From: Clostridium sp.
Lineage (GTDB): Bacteria > Bacillota_A > Clostridia > Lachnospirales > Lachnospiraceae
Assembly (NCBI GenBank): GCA_023666975.1
Contig: JAMPAW010000049.1
Coordinates: 1-22,075 of the forward strand
Direction of reading: 5' to 3'
DNA length: 22,075 nt
The notes under the pieces are model-generated. The model was not told where the DNA came from. It saw only the letters and a list, made by a program, of their open reading frames with translations, and did no database searches. This document shows, in pieces, positions 14,357-20,754 of the stretch. The position numbers and the translations under genes are program-made. The stretch's first letter is position 1. Every line of letters begins with the position of its first letter.

Positions 14357-14774
14357 TTTGCATCTCCTCCAATACCATCTTTCTAGCAACGGGTAACAAA
14401 TCAAACTGCATTATCAATGCTCTGTCAATCTCTTCCCTGACTACTGAGTCTTTTGGAATATATCCGCTTTTACTTCTGATACATCCTTTAGCCAAAGTCT
14501 GTGCATCCTCTGGCATAAAATCCGACTGTTTTCTGAGATTGTATCCTCTTACATCAGAAGGATTAACAATCACATGTACCGGAATATCCTTCAACTTGCT
14601 ACTTAACGGAACAACTGATACCTGTGGAGCACCGGCATGATTTGATGCATCACAAGAAATAATGATACCAGGTCTTACTCCGCTTTCTACTCCGTGTGGG
14701 TTACTTCCAAAGTCCGCATACACAACATCAAATTTGTTATATTTCTTATAAACCTTCTTATTCTTCTCCTTCAT
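14340..14774 (-). CDS. mazF: PemK/MazF-family endoribonuclease toxin
   Basis: A 144-residue MazF-type toxin, a sequence-specific mRNA endonuclease. It has the start strand FDVVYADFG, the GVESGVRPGIIISCD segment with the family Arg34-Pro35, VSVVPLSSKLKDIPVHV (about residues 52-68), and the later QTLAKGCIRS and IDRALIMQF. It is somewhat longer than typical MazF (about 110-120) because of an N-terminal basic extension and a C-terminal helix. The start overlaps the previous gene by 17 nt. No ordinary MazE antitoxin (AbrB or RHH type) lies directly upstream; the adjacent gene encodes a resolvase-like protein without catalytic residues, so the antitoxin is uncertain. Confidence 0.9.
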   Translation of the reverse strand: MKEKNKKVYKKYNKFDVVYADFGSNPHGVESGVRPGIIISCDASNHAGAPQVSVVPLSSKLKDIPVHVIVNPSDVRGYNLRKQSDFMPEDAQTLAKGCIRSKSGYIPKDSVVREEIDRALIMQFDLLPVARKMVLEEMQNAGAK

Positions 14775-15150
14775 TACAATCCCTCTTGATATTCATATCC
14801 AATCTACCTTCATCAACGGTTACAATGATTCCGCCAGCATCAACAATCTGACCGACCTTATAAAATGCATCCGGTACGCTGTCTGATACTGCTGCCATAT
14901 TTGCAATAACCACCCCATCTACACGCTTCGCCCTGATAAGTTTTACAATGGCTGCCCACTGTCTATTAACATCGCCCTGCGAAAATCCGTGTCTGCGTTC
15001 CGTACCAACAATGCTATATTCCTTATTTTTTACATATTCACGAATGTATTTGCTCTGCTTATCTTCAAGATAATCCACTTTCTCAAGAGGAGCTTCAACA
15101 GATAAGTATTCAATACAATCGAACATTTTCCTTTTCTTTGCCCTGCTCAT
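14758..15150 (-). CDS. Resolvase-fold protein without catalytic residues
   Basis: A 130-residue protein that follows the N-terminal domain of serine recombinases: strand CIEYLSVE, helix QSKYIREYVKNKEY, SIVGTERRHGFSQGDVNRQW, strand VDGVVIANM and the IVDAGGIIVTVDEG end. The usual Y-x-R-V-S start motif reads YLSVE, losing the active Ser and Arg, and the D-R-L-S-R motif reads AAVSD. There is no C-terminal DNA-binding domain. It therefore cannot recombine DNA and probably serves as a binding or regulatory protein. GGAGG precedes the ATG, and its end overlaps mazF by 17 nt, so they are translated together; it is a candidate antitoxin or partner of MazF. Confidence 0.75.
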   Translation of the reverse strand: MSRAKKRKMFDCIEYLSVEAPLEKVDYLEDKQSKYIREYVKNKEYSIVGTERRHGFSQGDVNRQWAAIVKLIRAKRVDGVVIANMAAVSDSVPDAFYKVGQIVDAGGIIVTVDEGRLDMNIKRDCNEGEE

Positions 15151-15165
15151 AATCTTCCTCCTGTT

Positions 15166-15495
15166 CTACAGTGAAGCCACTTCCACCTGATCTAACATAA
15201 ATGAAAAGGTTTTAAAGAAATACTCTCGCTGCTTTTCGTCCAAGTCGTCTAATCTCTCATCAATCGAATACTTATTTTTGCTCGGATTGATGCTTAAGAC
15301 GGTATTGGCATCTACTTCAAACGCCTCCATAATGCTATACAGATTTTTCATACTAAGTGGTCTATTACCCTGCTCAATTCTCTTAATCGTTGAAGTGCTA
15401 ATGCCAGTCTTATCACTTAACTCTTCCAGTGTGTAATCACTATTTTTGCGTAAAGTCCTTATTCCCGGTCCTACTGTAAATCCATCATACTGCAT
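15166..15495 (-). CDS. XRE-family helix-turn-helix regulator
   Basis: A 109-residue protein with an N-terminal Cro/C1-type HTH (residues about 10-62): IRTLRKNSDYTLEELSDKTG, then ISTSTIKRIEQGNRPLSMKN. The C-terminal part (SIDERLDDLDEKQREYFFKT) is helical and may mediate dimerisation. GGAGGAG precedes the ATG. It overlaps the preceding 64-residue gene by 11 nt and is followed after 15 nt by the resolvase-like gene, so it belongs to the same operon as mazF and could be the transcriptional arm of the toxin module. Confidence 0.9.
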   Translation of the reverse strand: MQYDGFTVGPGIRTLRKNSDYTLEELSDKTGISTSTIKRIEQGNRPLSMKNLYSIMEAFEVDANTVLSINPSKNKYSIDERLDDLDEKQREYFFKTFSFMLDQVEVASL

Positions 15496-15679
15496 CAGCC
15501 ACTCCTCCTTTCCACCTTACCACAGCCTCTCGTGCCTCTTCCTCTGTGTCAAAATGTCCTAGAAGATTTTCGTAAGGGTCATAGACATTCGTTCCATCAA
15601 AGTCTACTGCCAAATATACGTCATAGTCGGGCAGGAAGACTAAATCTTCCCGCTCTCCATTATGAAAAGCTGCTAACAT
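15485..15679 (-). CDS. Small protein of unknown function in the mazF operon
   Basis: A 64-residue protein beginning MLAAFHNGEREDLVFLPDYD, then VYLAVDFDGTNVYDPYENLLGHF and a helical end (EEEAREAVVRWKG). The strand-rich first half and final helix suggest a small alpha/beta fold. Start 15679 follows GGAGG; six more codons upstream are open but lack support. It overlaps the genes on both sides (7 nt and 11 nt), so it is translationally coupled. No family recognised. Confidence 0.65.
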   Translation of the reverse strand: MLAAFHNGEREDLVFLPDYDVYLAVDFDGTNVYDPYENLLGHFDTEEEAREAVVRWKGGVADAV

Positions 15680-16065
15680 CCTGTACCTCCGTCCCAAATC
15701 TCACTATCTGATTCCGGAGTTACGTCAATAATATGAATATTTACCTTGTGATCATCAGCATATCTGGCAAAAGCCAACTGGTCATCAAAACTTGTTGCAA
15801 TATCCTCCATTCGTCTGATAAACAGATCATGAAAAGACTCCAGTTTCATAAGCTCATAAATCTCATCTAACTGCTCTCTGTCAATGTCTCTGCTGCCATC
15901 ACGGTCTACAGTGATTTCCAAGATGCAATAGCCCTTCTTCATGGCTTCTGCATGCATTTTTTCTGCCATATCCATCGCAACACACTCAAGTTTTCTGGTC
16001 TTAATAAAACCGATTGCAGGAATATGCTTATTTGCTTCTGCTTTGTTATTCAATGTTTTTTCCAT
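15673..16065 (-). CDS. Second resolvase-fold-like protein without catalytic residues
   Basis: A 130-residue protein, the first gene of the dense operon. From residue 14 on it follows the resolvase N-domain pattern: AIGFIKTRKLECVAMDMAEK, a helix and GYCILEITVDRDGSRDIDREQ, then a strand LFIRRMEDIATSFDDQLAF and final KVNIHIIDVTPE. The expected Tyr-x-Arg-x-Ser start reads FIKTR and the Asp-Arg-Leu-Ser-Arg block reads MEDIATS, so catalysis is not expected. The ribosome site GAAAGGTGA precedes ATG 16065. The relation to the resolvase fold is my reading and weaker than for the 14758-15150 protein. Confidence 0.6.
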   Translation of the reverse strand: MEKTLNNKAEANKHIPAIGFIKTRKLECVAMDMAEKMHAEAMKKGYCILEITVDRDGSRDIDREQLDEIYELMKLESFHDLFIRRMEDIATSFDDQLAFARYADDHKVNIHIIDVTPESDSEIWDGGTGC

Positions 16066-16223
16066 ATTAGTATCACCTTTCTTAATCAAATTTGGGTGAT
16101 ACAAGCGCCTGTATCTTTACTGCAAGTGGCGTCCCGCTTGCTATGTATTTATGATAAAACAGATTTTAATTCTATGTTCGTCCTCGCAGGACTATCTTTT
16201 GCTTGCAAATAGTCTTTGCAAGG
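16066..16223 (-). other. Hairpin-rich leader before the mazF operon
   Basis: No gene. It contains several short stems: GATACA/TGTATC (16098-16115), GCAAG/CTTGC around 16122-16140, GTCCT/AGGAC near 16181-16193, and GACTAT/ATAGTC around 16190-16214. I see no strong promoter here; the XRE gene at 16224-16535 ends just upstream, so readthrough from its promoter is possible. Confidence 0.4.
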
Positions 16224-16535
16224 CTAATTTTGTATGCTACGATACAAACGCTTAACTAATTCCACCTGCTCTGGCGAAAAAGTCAAGTGTTCTTTCTTTC
16301 CATATAGAAGGTAATCCGTAGTGCAGTCCAATATCTGAGCAATAATGAAGATATGTTCCAAAGAACATTTCGCTTTACCTGTTTCAATGCGGGATATCTG
16401 ATTCCCCTTGATTCCTAAATACGCTCCTAGGTCCTCACCTGAAATCCCTTTAGCCAGTCTTGCTTCCTGAATACGCTGTCCTATTTCAAGCCTTGTAGTA
16501 TCATCTAATTTTTTCACTTCAGATGTAAACTGCAC
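16224..16535 (-). CDS. XRE-family helix-turn-helix regulator
   Basis: A 103-residue Cro/C1-type repressor. GTG 16535 is chosen because AGGAGG ends 8 nt upstream; the longer frame to 16592 would put that site within the gene. The HTH covers about residues 17-75: IGQRIQEARLAKGISGEDLG, AYLGIKGNQISRIETGKAKC, SLEHIFIIAQILDCTTDYLL. The short tail (SPEQVELVKRLYRS) is typical for element-borne regulators. It follows the zinc-ribbon gene across a large hairpin (16573-16630) and may be partly attenuated there. Regulation of the element is inferred. Confidence 0.9.
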   Translation of the reverse strand: MQFTSEVKKLDDTTRLEIGQRIQEARLAKGISGEDLGAYLGIKGNQISRIETGKAKCSLEHIFIIAQILDCTTDYLLYGKKEHLTFSPEQVELVKRLYRSIQN

Positions 16536-16572
16536 TCGTTTCACCTCCTTCCGTCTTTTATTACAAAACAAA

Positions 16573-16630
16573 AACGCCCGACAAAAATACACTTGTAACC
16601 TGCATTACAAACATATTTTCGCCAGGCGTT
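16573..16630 (-). terminator. Long-stem hairpin, candidate attenuator between zinc-ribbon and XRE genes
   Basis: On the - strand, AACGCCUGGCG pairs with UGUCGGGCGUU (11 bp with several G-U pairs), contains an inner TTGTAA/TTACAA stem, and is followed by TTTGTTTTG. It lies 16 nt after the zinc-ribbon stop and ends 38 nt before the XRE start, a position suited to attenuation. Confidence 0.5.
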
Positions 16631-16645
16631 GGTAGCTATAGTAAC

Positions 16646-16837
16646 CTATGCTCCGATTTGCTCAGTACGATTTATTCTTTCATTATTACTAGCTTTACCA
16701 TCATGGAGGGAAACTGCCACAACAGCTCTGCATATCGGACACTTTATAGAAACGATGCCCTTAGATCCTCGTATCAAATCAAACAATCGCTTGTTCTTGC
16801 AGCAAGGACAGGCAATGTGTATGTATTCATCTTCCAC
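16646..16837 (-). CDS. Small zinc-ribbon protein under an SOS-type promoter
   Basis: A 63-residue protein with two CxxC knuckles, Cys10/Cys13 in ACPCCKNK and Cys33/Cys36 in IKCPICRA, separated by a short beta hairpin: a zinc ribbon. The start is GTG 16837, 8 nt after AGGAGG; the longer frame to 16936 overlaps the promoter and is unlikely. It resembles the Cys-rich KTR-type small proteins of clostridial mobile elements, though I cannot match it exactly. It is the first gene after the LexA-box promoter and is followed by an XRE regulator, suggesting an induction switch. Confidence 0.7.
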   Translation of the reverse strand: MEDEYIHIACPCCKNKRLFDLIRGSKGIVSIKCPICRAVVAVSLHDGKASNNERINRTEQIGA

Positions 16838-16907
16838 ACTTTGCACCTCCTGTTTTCTGCGTAAGGCAACTGCTTTATCATTTGACCTGCTAAGATAGCG
16901 TAATTTA

Positions 16908-16936
16908 ATTATAGAACATATGTTCTTGTTTTGCAA
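16908..16936 (-). promoter_or_regulatory. Promoter with LexA (SOS) box
   Basis: On the - strand, TTGCAA (16931-16936) and TATAAT (16908-16913) lie 17 nt apart. The spacer contains the perfect 14-bp palindrome AGAACATATGTTCT (16913-16926), which matches the Gram-positive LexA/DinR box GAAC-N4-GTTC. LexA bound here would cover the promoter, so the zinc-ribbon/XRE unit should be induced by DNA damage. Confidence 0.8.
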
Positions 16937-16963
16937 GTCCTATTTAATATTTTTCAAAAAAGA

Positions 16964-17019
16964 AAAGCCGAAGCAGAACGCACACATATAATTTATGCAT
17001 GCATTTCTACTCCGGCTTT
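16964..17019 (-). terminator. Terminator of the AbiE operon
   Basis: An imperfect long hairpin (AAAGCCG at 16964-16970 with CGGCTTT at 17013-17019, extended inward by GAGTAGAA/TTCTGCTT-type pairing) followed on the - strand by a T-rich run. It lies between the last small gene of the AbiE operon and the SOS promoter. Confidence 0.7.
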
Positions 17020-17058
17020 GTTTACCACATAAATATGGAACTAGCTCGTCCAAGTCTG

Positions 17059-17277
17059 TTATACATTATTGTATTGATATTCCATCAGAATCGTAACCAA
17101 TTCTTCAATTCTTATATAATCTGTTTTCCTATGATCTTTAACAATTAGCACCTTTTTACCATCGTTCTCCTGTAGACATCCTATGGGAATACCTTTATCA
17201 AGACCCGTAGTATATATTAGTCCACCATTTTTTGTAGCATTTAAATTAGTTTCCGTCAATAACATCACCTTCCTCAT
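17059..17277 (-). CDS. Small protein, last gene of the AbiE operon
   Basis: A 72-residue protein (MRKVMLLTETNLNATKNGGL, then IYTTGLDKGIPIGCLQENDG, KKVLIVKDHRKTDYIRIEEL and a hydrophobic end). Its ATG overlaps the stop of the 52-residue gene as ATGA. An internal ATG at 17265 has a GAGG just before it and could be the real start. Strand-rich with a basic centre; family not recognised. Coupling to AbiE genes suggests a shared role, but none can be stated. Confidence 0.6.
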   Translation of the reverse strand: MRKVMLLTETNLNATKNGGLIYTTGLDKGIPIGCLQENDGKKVLIVKDHRKTDYIRIEELVTILMEYQYNNV

Positions 17278-17432
17278 TCAATCACATCAGGCAACTCAAC
17301 AGTTTCATCATCCGCCGCCTCTCTCAGCACACCCAAAAGTCGCTCACATTCTGCTTTTGGAATTTTATCACCAATAAGCATATACGCAATAATTCCACCC
17401 GCATTCTTAAGTGCTGAGGAACCGGTAATCAT
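17274..17432 (-). CDS. 52-residue micro-gene coupled to its neighbours
   Basis: A 52-residue frame joined by ATGA overlaps at both ends (17429-17432 and 17274-17277), which supports real translation. The protein begins MITGSSALKNAGGIIAYMLI, with a short hydrophobic helix, and continues GDKIPKAECERLLGVLREAA, ending acidic (DDETVELPDVIE). It could be a small membrane-interacting or helical regulatory peptide. No family recognised. Confidence 0.6.
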   Translation of the reverse strand: MITGSSALKNAGGIIAYMLIGDKIPKAECERLLGVLREAADDETVELPDVIE

Positions 17433-17764
17433 CTTTTTACTTCCGCTATTCGTAACAAGAATATTTGACCATCAAGTACCCCTGACAGATAATCAGTTCC
17501 TCTTTCTAATTCCCTCGTAATATAAGGAGCCAGTATGTTATCAATTACATATTTGACAACTGGATGTATTCCCCACTCATTTTGTATTCTCATCAATTCG
17601 CTTTCATCCACTTCTATCAATTCAACCGGACCATTTAAGTCATTTGTTCCATCGCAAAATTGAATGGAACTTCTTGAACCATCTGAATTTATCTTTCTAT
17701 TTACATGACTACCTTTTTTTCGTCGAATTTTATAATAACCTTCCTCAATTACTTTTTCTTCCAT
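17429..17764 (-). CDS. Unrecognised protein downstream of AbiEii
   Basis: A 111-residue protein starting 16 nt after the AbiEii stop; ATG 17764 has AGGAG 6 nt upstream, and a GTG one codon earlier is possible. It has a basic N-terminal part (EGYYKIRRKKGSHVNRKINS), an acidic middle (GPVELIEVDESELMRIQNEW) and a C-terminal helix region (VVKYVIDNILAPYITREL). Family not recognised. Its place in the operon suggests a function accessory to AbiE or to the mobile element. Confidence 0.65.
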   Translation of the reverse strand: MEEKVIEEGYYKIRRKKGSHVNRKINSDGSRSSIQFCDGTNDLNGPVELIEVDESELMRIQNEWGIHPVVKYVIDNILAPYITRELERGTDYLSGVLDGQIFLLRIAEVKR

Positions 17765-17780
17765 CACGTTCTCCTATTCG

Positions 17781-18797
17781 TCACAAAATATCACTATTTC
17801 TCAGCTCATGTATTTCATCCTGTAATTTCTCAAGAAATGCAAGTATATCCTCAAACTCTGGTATATTCCCATATATCATATTCCTCATTGCCTGATAGTC
17901 CTCCTGCAATGCACTGAGTACCGATTCTCTCGGTAAAAGCTCAATACTGCTCAAAGTTGCCGTTTCATAATGAGCACCCTTGGCATAATAAAACTTTTGC
18001 TTAAAAGCAACATCCTTTTCCAATAATTCTTTTCTATCAAATGCACTCTCTTTTACCCATGAATTACCCAGATTATAGACATCATATAAATGTCTTGCAT
18101 ATCTTGCAGGCAATGTTTTACCTTCCGGAAAATTTGCAATTTTATGTAATATAGTGAGTTTTTCCCAAAAAGTTCTCTCAACATCAATGGTCAGAACCGA
18201 TGTTTCTTTTTGCAAAAATATGTCCGGATATTTTTCCGCTGCAAATGGAGTTACTGTAGTCTCGTGAGATGGCATCCAGTCTGCCAATGGTCCAATTTCC
18301 AATCTTACACAGGAATGCAAATATTCTGCTTCAAATATCTGTGGATAATAAAAATTAACCGCCATCTCATCCTCTGTATCAACTGAAATCCATTCTCCAT
18401 CCCCCAGCTTTTCTTTCATTTCTAAATTCAACTGTGGAACCAATTCCTCTTTATAAAATTTTGCTGCTTCAGCGTTGATCTGCTTATTAAATATATTCTG
18501 CTTTGTTTTTGACCTTTCTTCCCAGGGATTTATCTCGTCATTAATAATTTTTCTCCAATCCAAAATTAAATCTATATCCTCAGAAAATCTTTCGATAACA
18601 TGGTACGATTTAGATAAACTTGTACCACCTTTGAAAACAAATGCATTCTTATACTTACAATCATGGAACAGATGGTCCAGCATAAAACACACCCAAAATT
18701 CTTTCTCTATTACATTGGGCTGCATTCCCATCGAAATTGCAGTAGCCTGAAACAATTCTGTTCTATCCTTTATCTGTAATTTAGCAACTTCTTTCAT
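17781..18797 (-). CDS. abiEii: AbiEii/AbiGii-family nucleotidyltransferase toxin
   Basis: A 338-residue type IV toxin/abortive-infection nucleotidyltransferase of the AbiEii family. Related enzymes transfer nucleotides to RNA (tRNA in the MenT/AbiE-like group) and arrest growth on phage infection. The catalytic nucleotidyltransferase motif is intact: FKGGTSLSK (Gly57-Lys63) and the acidic pair in FSEDIDLILDW (Asp74, Asp76). Later landmarks are VLTIDVERTFWEKLTILHKI and ARYARHLYDVYNL, the family's conserved helix. The gene starts at the antitoxin stop (TAATG, 1-nt overlap). Length is normal and no lesion is seen, so it is predicted to be functional. Confidence 0.93.
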   Translation of the reverse strand: MKEVAKLQIKDRTELFQATAISMGMQPNVIEKEFWVCFMLDHLFHDCKYKNAFVFKGGTSLSKSYHVIERFSEDIDLILDWRKIINDEINPWEERSKTKQNIFNKQINAEAAKFYKEELVPQLNLEMKEKLGDGEWISVDTEDEMAVNFYYPQIFEAEYLHSCVRLEIGPLADWMPSHETTVTPFAAEKYPDIFLQKETSVLTIDVERTFWEKLTILHKIANFPEGKTLPARYARHLYDVYNLGNSWVKESAFDRKELLEKDVAFKQKFYYAKGAHYETATLSSIELLPRESVLSALQEDYQAMRNMIYGNIPEFEDILAFLEKLQDEIHELRNSDIL

Positions 18798-19402
18798 TAT
18801 TCAGCACACACCTTTCTGATTACTGCATATATCCATTCGCTTACACCTGTTGCTTCCTCTAATATCTTTTTCTTCTCCGCTTCAGGCAATCTGTTTCTCA
18901 AACTCAAGATAATACCGTCATCAATCCGCTCTTTTCCCAACGTCTTTAATGCCTCAACAACCAAAGTGGTAGTCTCAGACATAAATGAAATCTCTCTGTT
19001 CGCACGGTGCTTAAAAGACAGTGTAATATTATCCCACGAAAATTTTCGATAAGGTCCGTCACTGATATAGGACCAAACAACCGGAACTTGTGTAGATAGT
19101 CCCAGCTTATTTAAGGCTACATCTCCGCATGGAGCAATAGTCCAATGAAAACTTCTGGCAATGGCATATGCTATCGCATCGGGATTTGCAGGAATATATT
19201 CTTTAAGTAACTTACTATATACAGGTTTTTCATACACTCCATTCATAATTCTTCGTATATTCTTTTCTTCAACTTGTCTTCCAAGACATTTTCTAACAGT
19301 TGTTGTTGTTGCAATATCTGTAAAATCTGATGTCAAAAATACCGTTCCCGGTTCGGCCATCTCTATTCTCTTCTTTATTTCTGTATATATGCCACTTGCC
19401 AT
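18797..19402 (-). CDS. abiEi: AbiEi-type antitoxin (DUF6088 family)
   Basis: A 201-residue antitoxin for AbiEii. The N-terminal winged-helix region (VFLTSDFTDIATTTTVRKCL, residues about 21-40, then GRQVEEKNIRRIMNGVYEKP) would bind the operator, and the C-terminal domain contains the antitoxin core (KEYIPANPDAIAYAIARSF, TTTLVVEALKTLG). AAGGAGAG precedes ATG 19402. Related antitoxins repress their own promoter through inverted repeats, and such a repeat is present at 19421-19452. Confidence 0.9.
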   Translation of the reverse strand: MASGIYTEIKKRIEMAEPGTVFLTSDFTDIATTTTVRKCLGRQVEEKNIRRIMNGVYEKPVYSKLLKEYIPANPDAIAYAIARSFHWTIAPCGDVALNKLGLSTQVPVVWSYISDGPYRKFSWDNITLSFKHRANREISFMSETTTLVVEALKTLGKERIDDGIILSLRNRLPEAEKKKILEEATGVSEWIYAVIRKVCAE

Positions 19403-19420
19403 AAAAACACTCTCCTTGTT

Positions 19421-19460
19421 TTGTCACGATAATTATATAATTTTCGTGACAATTTTTCAA
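19421..19460 (-). promoter_or_regulatory. AbiE operon promoter with inverted-repeat operator
   Basis: On the - strand, TTGAAA (19455-19460) and TATAAT (19432-19437) have a 17-nt spacer. Perfect arms TTGTCACGA (19421-19429) and TCGTGACAA (19444-19452), 14 nt apart, flank the -10 box and would let AbiEi bind on both sides of it. Confidence 0.8.
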
Positions 19461-19613
19461 CTGTTTTTTAATTTTTGAAGAATTAATACAGATTACATGT
19501 TAGACCAATAATAAAATAGACGAAGATTTTTCCCTCGCCTGTTATAAAAATACAGCTACCTCATTAGTGTATATCCTTTTAAAGGTAATTATGCAATATA
19601 ATAAATTTAATCC

Positions 19614-20335
19614 TCATTGCTCTCTCTTCGTACATTTGGATAAATCTTCCTCATCCAAATATTTAGGCAAAACTGCAATAATCATCTACAATCTGCTTTT
19701 GTGCCATATACCTCAAGTATGCATAATACTTCCTATCGGAGGATACGCGTCCAAGAAAATGATACATTTCCCTGTCTACAGTCGCTTCACACTCTTCCTG
19801 CTCCTTCAAATAACGCCATTGATACTTATTAATCATAGCACCTCGAATCAGGTTATGATACTTTGAGTACATATATCTTGCCCATTTTCTATTTTCCACA
19901 CTTCCCAAGACCTCTAATACAAATGGTGCATTCATCACTCGAAGCATCCCTATCTGTACATCAAATATCTTCTCTGGCGAAGAGCAAATCAGATTATACT
20001 CATTTATTCGGTTTGCGAAGTTGCAAAATAATTTAAATTTGCCTTGAATAAAATTTCATACAGATCGGTTCTGTGAAAAGTATAATACATATGTAACATA
20101 GTTTGCCGCCAATCTGCATAATGTATTAGATGAATCTCTGTATATTCTTCTGCTACCCTTCTGATTTAATTCTCAAACATAGTCTCTCAAAGAGAATATC
20201 CTCATGAAAGTATTTTTCAAACATTTCTTCATCAATAATAGGATAATGTATATCCTTATTGTCTATTGACATATATAACATTCTTTCTACATTTCGCAAA
20301 GAATTTACTTCATCACTTCCTTTTTTATTTCAAAC
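19614..20335 (-). pseudogene. Unknown gene decayed by at least three frameshifts
   Basis: Coding-like sequence runs across all three - strand frames. In order it reads RNVERMLYMSIDNKDIHYPI, then RRVAEEYTEIHLIHYADWRQ, then FCNFANRINEYNLICSSPEK and RKWARYMYSKYHNLIRGAMI, and finally AVLPKYLDEEDLSKCTKREQ before a stop at 19614-19616. Each join needs a one-base change. Rejoined it would be about 235 residues, helical, Tyr- and Arg-rich. I do not recognise the family, though it has the look of a small element-borne replication, transfer or abortive-infection protein. The 5' end lies close to the left end of the IS. Confidence 0.6.
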
Positions 20336-20460
20336 CGAAACTTGATTGATACCAGATAAGGATAAAATTAGATATGTATGGGCATGATGTGGTAAAGTAA
20401 AATTGTAACACCGATACTGGAATAAATGATATAATTCAAATGAAAGTGAAGGTGAGAAAA

Positions 20461-20754
20461 ATGGCAAATACCAACAAACGTTATGAGCCTGAATTCAAAA
20501 AACAGATGGTTCGTCTTGTCTTAGAGGAGGGCAGAACCATCGCAAGCGTCAATAAAGAGTACCATTTAGGTGAAGGAACTGTCCGAAGCTGGATCAGGCA
20601 GTTTGAAGAAGAATGCGAAATGAATCCAGATGCAAACGAAAAGGGAGAACTTTATAAAGAAAATCTCCGGCTCCGCAAAAAACTGGAAGAAATGGAAAAA
20701 GAAAACCGTTTCCTAAAAAAAGCCACCGCATTCTTCGCAAGGGAAACCGATTAG
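20461..20754 (+). CDS. IS3-family transposase OrfA
   Basis: A 97-residue OrfA with an N-terminal helix-turn-helix (KRYEPEFKKQMVRLVLEEGR, then TIASVNKEYHLGEGTVRSWI) that binds the terminal repeats, and a C-terminal leucine-zipper-like coil (YKENLRLRKKLEEMEKENRF) for dimerisation. ATG 20461 is preceded by GAAGGTGAG. Near its end, seven A at 20715-20721 form the slippery run A_AAA_AAA, where a -1 frameshift would join it to OrfB. OrfA alone acts as a regulator; the fused OrfAB is the transposase. Confidence 0.92.
   Translation: MANTNKRYEPEFKKQMVRLVLEEGRTIASVNKEYHLGEGTVRSWIRQFEEECEMNPDANEKGELYKENLRLRKKLEEMEKENRFLKKATAFFARETD

Noticed and set aside
16098..16150. A fourth ToxI-like unit, since GCAAGTGGC also occurs here
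   Set aside because: The shared 9-mer is short, the pairing does not follow the two-stem layout of the 7.7 kb units, and no toxin-like gene or terminator follows.
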